DNA of 12,775 bases, from positions 1-12,775 of the forward strand of contig CAZHBA010000081.1 in assembly GCA_964530225.1 (NCBI GenBank). The letters run 5' to 3'. A program made the position numbers and the translations under genes. The notes beneath the pieces were generated by a model. It worked only from the letters and a program-made list of their open reading frames with translations. It had not been told where the DNA came from and made no database searches. Positions within the stretch are counted from its first letter, which is position 1. Every line of letters starts with the position of its first letter. This document shows, piece after piece, positions 1 to 6,806 of this stretch. The DNA is from CAZHBA01 sp964530225 (GTDB lineage Bacteria > Pseudomonadota > Alphaproteobacteria > UBA6615).

Positions 1-1
1 T

Positions 2-733
2 GGTCCGTATCATTTCCAGCGGCAGTTCACGAGCTATGTGGGGGTCAGCCCGAAGAAGTACGTGCAATTCTTGACCCTCGAACATGCCAAGCGTAGCCTC
101 GCCGCGTCGGCCAGTGTTCTTGATGCTGCCTTCGACGTTGGGCTGTCGGGGCAGGGGCGCTTGCACGATCTATTTGTCACCCACGAGGCGTTGACGCCGG
201 GCGAATGGAAAGTCAAGGCGGAAGGCCTCAACCTGCGTTATGGCTGGCACGATAGCCCGTTTGGTGATTGCCTGATCGTGGCGTCGGAGCGCGGGGTGTG
301 CGGCCTGGCCTTCGGCGCCCAGCAGGATCGTCCGCGGGCGTTCGAGAACCTGGCGCGCAGTTTCGGTGGCGCGCGGCCGACCTGGGATATGCCGGCGACG
401 GCGGAGTACGCTGAACTAGCGTTCGGTGGGGTGGGCAATATTCACCTGCTGTTGCGCGCTACGCCATTTCAGCTCAACGTCTGGGAGGCGCTGTTGCGCA
501 TTCCTATGGGGGTAACCACCAGCTACACCGATCTGGCGTCGCGCATAGGCAAGCCGACAGCGGTGCGCGCGGTTGCTAGCGCACTTGCTGCTAACCCGGT
601 GTCGTGGCTAATCCCATGCCATCGCGTGCTGTGTAGCGACGGCTCGATCACCGGCTACCGCTGGTCGCCGGTACAGAAGCGCACCCTGCTCGCCTGGGAA
701 GCTGCGCAAACCGAACACAACACTGCTGCTTGA
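2..733 (+). CDS. Ada-like AraC-HTH / methylated-DNA-[protein]-cysteine S-methyltransferase (5' partial)
   Basis: This is a DNA alkylation repair protein that transfers alkyl groups from O6-alkylguanine or O4-alkylthymine to its own cysteine; the fused AraC-type HTH suggests it also binds DNA as a regulator, as in E. coli Ada. The frame is open from base 2, so the true start lies before the window; an internal GTG at 38 is not a believable start because it cuts the HTH. The visible order is the second half of an AraC HTH (FQRQF...GVSPKKYVQ, then LEHAKRSL), a linker, the MGMT N-terminal subdomain (SPFGDCLIVAS), and the active-site segment with IPCHRVL; the acceptor Cys codon is at 617-619. Whether the zinc-binding Ada domain with its phosphotriester-accepting Cys is present cannot be seen. 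The gene ends 83 bases before the next one, with no clear terminator between. Confidence 0.9.
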   Translation, partial: GPYHFQRQFTSYVGVSPKKYVQFLTLEHAKRSLAASASVLDAAFDVGLSGQGRLHDLFVTHEALTPGEWKVKAEGLNLRYGWHDSPFGDCLIVASERGVCGLAFGAQQDRPRAFENLARSFGGARPTWDMPATAEYAELAFGGVGNIHLLLRATPFQLNVWEALLRIPMGVTTSYTDLASRIGKPTAVRAVASALAANPVSWLIPCHRVLCSDGSITGYRWSPVQKRTLLAWEAAQTEHNTAA

Positions 734-816
734 GCTGAAAATTTCAACGGCGACAGCTTTATCTAAGGCGCGGTGGCCGTTAGTTTTGCGTCTTTCGATG
801 ACTGGCCGGGGCGGCA

Positions 817-1266
817 ATGACGACACGATATCTAGAAGACTTCACCGTCGGCGAAGTGCTGGAGACGGTTCCGGTGACGTTGAGCGCCGACGAGATGGTC
901 GAATTTTCCCGGTTGTACGATCCGCAAGCGTTTCACACTGACCCCGAGGCCGCCAAGTCGAGCCTCTACGGCGGCTTGATCGCCAGCGGCCTGCAAACCA
1001 TTGCGGTTGGGTTCGGGCAATTCATTCGGCTCGGCTTTTACACCGAAAGTTCCCTCGGCGGCCCGGCGATCGACGATGTCAATTGGCTGGCGCCGGTACG
1101 CCCTGGCGACGAGTTGCATACGACGGTCGAAATATTGGAGGTGCGACCGTCGAAATCGAAGCCCGAGCGCGGCATTTTGCGTTTCAAAATTAATATGGCG
1201 GTGGATGAAGCCCCGGTCACCTATTTTGTCTGCACATCTTTTCTGCGCCGCCGTCCGGCGGCTTAA
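817..1266 (+). CDS. MaoC-like hot-dog dehydratase, first tandem copy
   Basis: This is a 149-residue single hot-dog protein of the MaoC/(R)-specific enoyl-CoA hydratase family. Such proteins hydrate or dehydrate acyl-CoA thioesters in the cytoplasm. The hydratase-2 signature is clear: YDPQAFH carries Asp35 and His40 with the D-x4-H spacing of the catalytic dyad in PhaJ-type enzymes, followed by the conserved YGGLIASG segment near residue 51. The PVRPGDELHTT segment (about 91-101) is the usual central strand region. The length matches single-domain members. The ATG at 817 has only a weak upstream ribosome site (GGGGCGG). The gene is followed after 8 bases by a paralog, so the two are probably co-transcribed. 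The actual substrate cannot be read from sequence; no acyl-CoA dehydrogenase or thiolase lies nearby. Confidence 0.88.
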   Translation: MTTRYLEDFTVGEVLETVPVTLSADEMVEFSRLYDPQAFHTDPEAAKSSLYGGLIASGLQTIAVGFGQFIRLGFYTESSLGGPAIDDVNWLAPVRPGDELHTTVEILEVRPSKSKPERGILRFKINMAVDEAPVTYFVCTSFLRRRPAA

Positions 1267-1274
1267 GGCGGTCC

Positions 1275-1727
1275 ATGGGCGGTTTATTTTTTGAAGATTT
1301 TTACGTTGGCCGGCAGTTCGCCACCGAGCCGGTAACTTTAAGCGAAGACGAGATCATTGCGTTTGCGCAGAAGTACGATCCACAGCCGATCCATGTCGAC
1401 CCGGCGGTGGCGACCACGTCTGTCTACGGCGGTTTGATAGCCAGCGGCTTTCAAACCATTGCAGTGGCTGCGGGTCAATGGTTGCGCACCGGCCAACAGG
1501 TGGGTACTGGCTTGGGTGGGCCTGGGCTGCGCGACATCAGATGGCTGGTGCCGGTGCGACCCGGCGATGTGCTGCATACCACTCTCGAGGTGATCGGCGC
1601 TCGAATCTCGCGCAGCAAGCCGGATCGCGGCATCCTCCATATGGCCTACACGATGCGCAATGACAGCGAGACTGTCGTCACTTTCACTGTGATCGTTATG
1701 ATGAAACGGCGCCTCGAAGAAGACTAA
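1275..1727 (+). CDS. MaoC-like hot-dog dehydratase, second tandem copy
   Basis: This 150-residue protein is a paralog of the gene just upstream, about 50 percent identical by my own ungapped count. It keeps the same catalytic arrangement at the same positions: YDPQPIH with Asp35 and His40, then YGGLIASG and PVRPGDVLHTT. Start ATG 1275 is preceded by AGGCGG, which overlaps the stop of the first copy, so translational coupling is likely. Both copies look intact, so the pair may form a heterodimer or act on different acyl-CoA chain types; that is inference. The C-terminal third (after the SKPDRGIL segment) is where the copies differ most. It is followed by 74 bases and then by the remains of an unrelated membrane transporter. 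Confidence 0.88.
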   Translation: MGGLFFEDFYVGRQFATEPVTLSEDEIIAFAQKYDPQPIHVDPAVATTSVYGGLIASGFQTIAVAAGQWLRTGQQVGTGLGGPGLRDIRWLVPVRPGDVLHTTLEVIGARISRSKPDRGILHMAYTMRNDSETVVTFTVIVMMKRRLEED

Positions 1728-1801
1728 ACGCAGCGTATTCGTGGCTCGTGGGCGCATGGTGATATTGTGCGTCGAGTTAGCGTACGAGTGATTTGAGCGC
1801 G

Positions 1802-2192
1802 ATGACCGATACCGTCGCCAGCCCTAGCTTGGCGGAATTTGGAATGTGGGCAACCTTTGCCGTTATCGCTGCGACGTTGGTTTTGTACGCCGCCGAATGC
1901 GCGGCGCTGGAATTAACTTCGCTGGATGTTATCTGTGCGCTATTGCTGCTGTTCTATTGGAACCCCGTCATCGGCGATGACGGTAAGAACCTACTCGGAC
2001 TGGACACCTTGTTAGCCGGGTTCGCCAATTCGGCGCTGCTGGTGATGGGTGCGAGCTTGGCGCGCACCGGTGTGCTCGAAGCCGGCACTGGGTAACTATC
2101 GATTCGCCGACTGTGCGTGCGTCGACACGCCGTTACTAATAATCGTTTGGCTGACTTTTAGCCTGGTCGCTCCCTGGTATTACGACCTTTAA
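1802..2192 (+). pseudogene. SLC13-type (sodium:anion symporter) permease, internally deleted remnant
   Basis: Reading from ATG 1802 (or TTG 1793) gives the start of an SLC13/DASS-like permease: a hydrophobic helix (FAVIAATLVLYAAE), a second (VICALLLLFYW), then LLAGFANSALLVMG and LARTGVLE, typical of the N-terminal part of this family. The frame stops at 2093-2095. In a different frame, from about 2091, GNYRFADCACVDTPL and then IIVWLTFSLVAPWYYDL run to a stop at 2190-2192; this resembles the C-terminal end of the same family (GNYRF...VGTPL, then a last helix). Full-length members are several hundred residues, so the middle has been lost and the ends joined out of frame. The ANSALLVMG piece also looks shorter than the family pattern, suggesting a further small deletion. 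The product could not be a working transporter. Family assignment is from memory of the pattern, not from a search. Confidence 0.7.
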
Positions 2193-2220
2193 TCGCCGGT
2201 TCGGGAAGGCCTGCGACAAA

Positions 2221-2289
2221 GCGTCTATTGACGCGGGCAAGAAAATACCTATTTTCCGCGGTGGGCCATCCCTCCCCAACGAGGGGCGG
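2221..2289 (+). promoter_or_regulatory. Structured 5' leader of serC (candidate serC RNA element)
   Basis: Three compact inverted repeats lie in a row within the 91 bases before the serC start. GCGTC/GACGC (2221-2225 with 2230-2234) closes a TATT loop. GAAAAT/ATTTTC (2241-2246 with 2251-2256) closes an ACCT loop and can be extended by CGCGG/CCGCG. CCCTC/GAGGG (2270-2274 with 2281-2285) closes a six-base loop and lies 12 bases before the serC ribosome site AAGGGG (2298-2303). A conserved 'serC' RNA motif upstream of serC-serA operons has been described in alphaproteobacteria, so position and neighbours fit. I cannot match the consensus from memory, so this is a candidate only. Confidence 0.4.
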
Positions 2290-2311
2290 CGTTCTGTAAG
2301 GGGCGCGTAAC

Positions 2312-3490
2312 ATGACACGTACACCACCGAAGCCGGACATCCGTCCGGCTAGTCCACTTTTTTCATCAGGACCCTGCGCGAAACGCCCCGGTTGGGCGCC
2401 TTTCGTGCTGTCTGATGCCGCCCTCGGCCGTTCGCACCGGGCGAAAGACCCCAAAGCCAAGCTTGTCCGAGTGATCGAGGAAAGCCGCAAAATTCTTGGT
2501 ATTCCCGACGATCACCGCATCGGCATTGTGCCAGCGTCGGATACTGGCGCAGTGGAAATGGCGTTGTGGTCGCTGCTGGGTGCGCGCGGTGTCGACGTGC
2601 TGGCCTGGGAAAGCTTCGGCAGTGGCTGGGTAACCGATATCGTCAAGCAGTTGCAGTTGGACGATGTGCGGGTTCTCGAGGCTCCGTATGGGCAGCTCGT
2701 CGATCTCGGCCAGACCGATCCTGGCCGCGATTGCGTCTTTACCTGGAACGGCACCACGTCGGGTGTGCGCGTTGTAAATGGCGACTGGATTGCCGACGAC
2801 CGCGCGGGGCTCACCATCTGCGATGCCACCTCGGCGGTGTTTGCGATGGATTTGCCGTGGCCGAAATTAGATGCGGTTACCTGGTCGTGGCAGAAAGTTT
2901 TAGGCGGTGAGGCGCAGCATGGCATGCTGGTCTTGAGTTCGCGTGCGGTCGAGCGGCTCGAAACTTATACGCCACCATGGCCGTTGCCGAAGATTTTTCG
3001 CCTCACCAAGGGCGGCAAATTCAGCGAAGAGATTTTCACTGGCAGCACCATCAACACGCCCTCGATGCTGTGCGTCGAGGATCAATTGGATGCGCTAACC
3101 TGGGCGCAAGGCATCGGTGGCCTACCGGCGCTAATCGGCCGCAGCGAGGAAAATTCTCGGGTTCTTGCCGACTGGGTATCGGCGAGCGATTGGGCGGATT
3201 TCTTGGCCGAGGAACCGGCGATACGCTCGTGCACCAGCATGTGTCTCAAGATCGTCGACCCCTGGTTTACTGGATTGCCCGAGGCCGAACGGGCGGCGAC
3301 ATCGAAGGCTGTCGCGACCTTGCTGGAAGCTGAGGATGTTGCCTACGACATCAATGCCTATCGCGACGCGCCGCCGGGATTACGTATCTGGACCGGTGCC
3401 ACTATCGAGAAAAAAAACGTGGCGGCGCTGACGCCATGGCTCGACTGGGCCTACGCCACCGTGAAATCTCAAACCCAGGCGGTGGCCTAG
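2312..3490 (+). CDS. serC: Phosphoserine aminotransferase (SerC, alphaproteobacterial type)
   Basis: This PLP enzyme converts 3-phosphohydroxypyruvate plus glutamate to O-phosphoserine and 2-oxoglutarate, the second step of serine synthesis; SerC can also serve pyridoxine synthesis. The 392-residue protein begins with the typical FSSGPCAKRPGW segment. The PLP-binding lysine is Lys195 in TWSWQKVLGGEAQHG, and the phosphate/cofactor region PASDTGAVEMALWSLLG (about 74-90) is present, as are the FTGSTINTPS segment and GLRIWTGATIE near the C-terminus. Length and motifs fit the serC_2 type common in alphaproteobacteria rather than the E. coli type of about 360 residues. Start ATG 2312 follows AAGGGG at an 8-base spacing. 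The neighbour downstream is serA, which supplies its substrate. Confidence 0.95.
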   Translation: MTRTPPKPDIRPASPLFSSGPCAKRPGWAPFVLSDAALGRSHRAKDPKAKLVRVIEESRKILGIPDDHRIGIVPASDTGAVEMALWSLLGARGVDVLAWESFGSGWVTDIVKQLQLDDVRVLEAPYGQLVDLGQTDPGRDCVFTWNGTTSGVRVVNGDWIADDRAGLTICDATSAVFAMDLPWPKLDAVTWSWQKVLGGEAQHGMLVLSSRAVERLETYTPPWPLPKIFRLTKGGKFSEEIFTGSTINTPSMLCVEDQLDALTWAQGIGGLPALIGRSEENSRVLADWVSASDWADFLAEEPAIRSCTSMCLKIVDPWFTGLPEAERAATSKAVATLLEAEDVAYDINAYRDAPPGLRIWTGATIEKKNVAALTPWLDWAYATVKSQTQAVA

Positions 3491-3567
3491 AACTAGCGTT
3501 GGCCACTCCATACAATTATGGGCGCGCAGTAAACCGCCGGCGCTCCAGAGACCAGAGGTAACATTAC

Positions 3568-5145
3568 ATGGTCAAAGTACTGATCTCCGATTCCATGAGC
3601 CCGCGGGCCGAGGAAATATTTACCAATCGCGGTGTCGACGTCGACGTCAAAATCGGTCTGTCCGAGGACGAACTGATCGCCTGTATCAGCGGCTATGACG
3701 GTCTCGCCGTGCGCTCGGCGACCAAGGTGACCGAAAAAGTTCTGGCGGTGGCAACAAATTTGAAGGTTGTTGGCCGGGCGGGAATTGGTGTTGACAATAT
3801 AGATCTCGATGCCGCAACCGCTAACGGCGCCGTTGTTATGAATACGCCGTTCGGCAATGCTATAACCACGGCCGAGCACGCGATTGCCATGATGATGGCG
3901 CTGGCGCGGCAAATTCCTATGGCGGACACCTCGACTCAGGCGGGCAAGTGGGAAAAATCGCGCTTCGTCGGCGTTGAGGTCACGGGCAAGACCTTGGGTA
4001 TTATCGGCTGCGGCAATATAGGTTCGATTGTCGCCGACCGTGCGCTGGGCCTGAAAATGAAAGTGATCGCCTATGATCCCTATCTGACGCCCGAGCATGC
4101 GCGCAATATCGGCGTCGAGAAAGTGGAATTGGATGCGTTACTCGAGCGCGCCGATATCATCAGTTTGCACACGCCGCTGACCGATCAAACCCGTGGCATT
4201 GTCGATGCCGCCGCGCTTGCCAAGACCAAGGAGGGTGTCCGGATCGTCAATTGTGCGCGCGGTGGCCTGGTGGTTGAGAAGGACTTGAAGGCGGCGCTCG
4301 ATTCCGGCCATGTCGCCGCCGCCGCGTTGGATGTCTACGAGGTCGAGCCGGCGAAAGAAAATCCACTGTTCGGCACCGAGAACCTAGTGTGCACCCCGCA
4401 CCTTGGTGCCGCGACCACCGAAGCTCAGGTTAACGTGGCGATCCAGGTTGCCGAGCAGATGGCCGACTATTTGCTGACTGGCGCTGTCGTTAACGCAATT
4501 AACATGCCGTCGGTGTCCGCTGAGGAAGCACCGCGCTTGCGGCCCTATATGAAGCTCGCAGAACAACTAGGCAGTTTCGCCGGCCAAATGACCGAATCCG
4601 GTATCAGGTCCGTGAGCATCGAATATGAAGGCGATGCCGCAGAATTGAACACCAAGGCCTTGAATGCAGCGCTGCTGAAGGGTCTTTTGACGCCGTTACT
4701 AGAGGGCGTGAATATGATCAGCGCACCGGTTATGGCGCACCAGCGCGGTATCGACGTTTCCGATGTCCGGCATGACCGGCAGGGAGATTACCATACGCTC
4801 ATCCGGTTAACGATCACGACAGAAAATCAAACGCGCAGTGTCGCTGGCACACTGTTTGGTGACGATAAGCCGCGTCTGGTTGACGTGAAGGGCGTACCGA
4901 TGGAAGCCGAACTGAGTGCGCATATGCTCTACGTCAACAATGTCGACCGGCCGGGATTAATCGGTGGCCTTGGCACCGTGCTCGGTGAGGCCGGGGTCAA
5001 TATCGGCACGTTCCATCTTGGCCGCACCAAACCCGGCGGTGATGCCATCGCGCTGGTCGAAATCGATGACGAGGTATCGCCGGAAGTTTTGCACGCAGTG
5101 ACCAACCTGCCCAATGTGGTGCAGGCCAAGACATTGTCATTCTGA
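3568..5145 (+). CDS. serA: D-3-phosphoglycerate dehydrogenase (SerA, long form with ACT domain)
   Basis: This enzyme oxidises 3-phosphoglycerate to 3-phosphohydroxypyruvate with NAD+, the first committed step of serine synthesis. The 525-residue protein has the substrate-binding domain (1-about 100 and about 285-315) split by the NAD-binding Rossmann domain with GCGNIG at 147-152. Catalytic residues are visible: Arg231 in NCARGG, Glu260 in EVEP and His278 in CTPHLGA; the Arg-Glu spacing of 29 equals that of E. coli SerA. Residues of about 320-450 form the intervening allosteric-substrate-binding domain of long-form PGDHs, and 452-525 an ACT domain (YVNNVDRPGLIGGLG), the usual serine feedback site. 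GAGGTAA stands 7 bases before ATG 3568. It lies 77 bases after serC and is probably in the same operon. Confidence 0.96.
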   Translation: MVKVLISDSMSPRAEEIFTNRGVDVDVKIGLSEDELIACISGYDGLAVRSATKVTEKVLAVATNLKVVGRAGIGVDNIDLDAATANGAVVMNTPFGNAITTAEHAIAMMMALARQIPMADTSTQAGKWEKSRFVGVEVTGKTLGIIGCGNIGSIVADRALGLKMKVIAYDPYLTPEHARNIGVEKVELDALLERADIISLHTPLTDQTRGIVDAAALAKTKEGVRIVNCARGGLVVEKDLKAALDSGHVAAAALDVYEVEPAKENPLFGTENLVCTPHLGAATTEAQVNVAIQVAEQMADYLLTGAVVNAINMPSVSAEEAPRLRPYMKLAEQLGSFAGQMTESGIRSVSIEYEGDAAELNTKALNAALLKGLLTPLLEGVNMISAPVMAHQRGIDVSDVRHDRQGDYHTLIRLTITTENQTRSVAGTLFGDDKPRLVDVKGVPMEAELSAHMLYVNNVDRPGLIGGLGTVLGEAGVNIGTFHLGRTKPGGDAIALVEIDDEVSPEVLHAVTNLPNVVQAKTLSF

Positions 5146-5146
5146 C

Positions 5147-5420
5147 ATGCGGTTTGAGTTATTACCGCGGTTTCTTTGCTGGCGTCGGTATCGGTCGCCG
5201 AAGCGGCCGAACGTTTAAGCCTGGCGGTCTCGCCGCCCTGGAATGGGAGCGCGGTATCGAAGCCGGAATTTCTTAGTTGCCGGGACGGGCCATAGCGGTT
5301 CGGCAGGATGGCAAGCGGTTTCAGGTGTCGTTGGCCGGTCAATCGCTGGCGTTATTTCCAACCGGCAGCAGGATCGTTGTTGCACCGGCGCAATCCGTTG
5401 CCCGGAGAATAAACAATCCT
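5147..5420 (+). pseudogene. Possible degraded small exported protein between serA and hisZ
   Basis: The 458 bases between serA and hisZ have no complete convincing gene. After ATG 5147, moving from one frame to the next, a signal-peptide-like stretch appears (VITAVSLLASVSVAEAAE, about 5158-5211), then PEFLSCRDG (about 5263-5289), and in a different frame AIAVRQDGKRFQVSLAGQSL (about 5292-5351) continuing to IVVAPAQSV near 5400. Joined, this looks like a secreted domain with a C-x2-G...V...G...V-L-G pattern, loosely recalling MliC-type lysozyme inhibitors. At least two frame changes are needed (near 5156 and near 5290), so if it was a gene it is now broken. From about 5410 to 5570 the sequence is A+T-richer than its surroundings and may hold the hisZ promoter, but I cannot fix boxes there. 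The MliC suggestion is weak. Confidence 0.25.
5149..5177 (+). terminator. Weak hairpin after serA, possible terminator
   Basis: GCGGT at 5149-5153 can pair with ACCGC at 5164-5168 around a ten-base loop, four bases after the serA stop, followed by GGTTTCTTT. The stem is short and the T tract is broken, so this is at best a weak or partial terminator. If it does not act, hisZ and purA could be read from the serC promoter. Confidence 0.25.
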
Positions 5421-5571
5421 GTGGCAAAAATAACACAAATAGTAATTATCCAGATATTTTCCGGGCATAGTTTGTGTGACAAATACAACCGCCAAGCCAG
5501 AGTTTGGTGTTATTCGGCTCGCCGAGTGAAAACCGGGCTGAAATCTATAAACATCGCCATTTCCATTGCTG

Positions 5572-5590
5572 TAGCGGGGCAAACCCGCTA
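5572..5590 (+). promoter_or_regulatory. Hairpin just upstream of hisZ start
   Basis: TAGCGGG (5572-5578) and CCCGCTA (5584-5590) form a perfect 7-bp stem with the five-base loop GCAAA, ending 13 bases before the hisZ ATG. No T tract follows, so it is not an ordinary terminator. No Shine-Dalgarno sequence is visible between the hairpin and the start codon, so the stem may influence translation start; that is inference. Confidence 0.4.
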
Positions 5591-5603
5591 AATCCAGCTC
5601 GCC

Positions 5604-6806
5604 ATGTCTACCGATACCGAAAACAGAGCGTTGCTTCCATCGGGGCTGCACGACCTGTTGCCGCCGCGTGCGGCGCAGGAGGCTGATACCATACGCGCCT
5701 TGACCGATGCGTTCGCCGCTTTCGGCTATGAGCAAGTCAAGCCTCCCCTGGTCGAATTCGAAACCACCTTGATCGGGGCGGCAGAAAATGGCGGCGGTAC
5801 CCTTGCCGGGCAGATGTTTCGGTTAATGGACCCTGCCAGTCAGAGAATGATGGCCGTGCGAGCGGACATAACATTGCAGGTGGCGCGCATAGCCGAGACG
5901 CGATTGTGTGACACAGCGCGGCCGTTGCGGTTGTCTTATGCGGGTGAAGTGTTACGTGTGCGCGGCAGTCAATTGCGGCCCGAGCGCCTGTTCGCTCAGG
6001 CTGGCGTTGAATTAATCGGCGCCGCCGACGTTTCCGCCGATGTCGAGGTTGTGGTCCTCGCCTCTGAAGCGCTTGCCGCCGCCGGTGTTATGGCACCGAC
6101 CATCGATTTAAATTCTCCTGCATTGGTAGCCCATTTGCTTGCCGATATTGACGTAGAAGACGCGGTTGTGGCGCAACTTCGTGCGGCATTGGACCATAAA
6201 GACGCGGCGGCGGTACAAGAACTCACCCGCGCTCACGGTGTGGCATTCGGCGCCGGGGCACGGATGCTCAATGAATTAGTGGGCGCATCGGGAGCAGCGG
6301 AAGGTGTGCTGTCAAAGCTGCGGGCGCTCGAGTTGCCTGCGGCCGCTGCCGTCGAGGTCGATCGCCTGGAAGCGGTTGTGGCAGGTGTCCGTGCGGCACG
6401 GGCCGGGTTGTCATTAACCTTGGATCCGGTGGAATACCGCGGCTTCGAATATCATACCGGGGTGAGTTTCACCGTTTTGGCCACTGGGGTTCGTGGTGAA
6501 TTGGGGCGCGGCGGGCGCTATATCACAACAGCGGGCGAGGCGGCGACCGGGTTTTCGCTGTATCTCGATTCGATTATGCGGGCGCTGCCCGAGCCATCGG
6601 TGGCGCGGAAGCTTTACCTGCCGTTTGGTACGCCGGCGGCCGAGGCTATTCAACTTCGTGCCGGTGGGTGGATTACCGTTGCCGGTTTGGCGCCGGAAGC
6701 CGGTGCACGCGTCGAAGCGCAGCGTCTGGAATGCAGCCACTGCTGGCACAATGGCGAGATATTATCTTTGGGTGATAGCGGTGGCGATGCGCCAGCGGAG
6801 AAGTAA
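5604..6806 (+). CDS. hisZ: ATP phosphoribosyltransferase regulatory subunit HisZ
   Basis: HisZ is a catalytically inactive HisRS-like protein that forms the active octameric ATP phosphoribosyltransferase with short-form HisG, the first enzyme of histidine synthesis. The 400-residue protein starts with the class II synthetase-like LLPSGLHDLLPPRAAQE segment. Further relics of HisRS are AVRADITLQVARIA (motif 2 region, about 83-96), FAQAGVELIGAAD (about 131-143), EYHTGVSFTVLA (about 279-290) and the glycine-rich LGRGGRYI (about 297-304). No C-terminal anticodon-binding domain is seen, as expected for HisZ rather than HisS. ATG 5604 is the first start after an in-frame stop at 5589; no clear ribosome site is visible. 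Its stop codon abuts the purA ATG, so the two are almost surely co-translated. hisG is not in the window. Confidence 0.9.
   Translation: MSTDTENRALLPSGLHDLLPPRAAQEADTIRALTDAFAAFGYEQVKPPLVEFETTLIGAAENGGGTLAGQMFRLMDPASQRMMAVRADITLQVARIAETRLCDTARPLRLSYAGEVLRVRGSQLRPERLFAQAGVELIGAADVSADVEVVVLASEALAAAGVMAPTIDLNSPALVAHLLADIDVEDAVVAQLRAALDHKDAAAVQELTRAHGVAFGAGARMLNELVGASGAAEGVLSKLRALELPAAAAVEVDRLEAVVAGVRAARAGLSLTLDPVEYRGFEYHTGVSFTVLATGVRGELGRGGRYITTAGEAATGFSLYLDSIMRALPEPSVARKLYLPFGTPAAEAIQLRAGGWITVAGLAPEAGARVEAQRLECSHCWHNGEILSLGDSGGDAPAEK

Noticed and set aside
3493..4098. Minus-strand open frame of 201 codons over the start of serA
   Set aside because: It is antisense to the well-conserved serA coding sequence and shows no recognisable domain.
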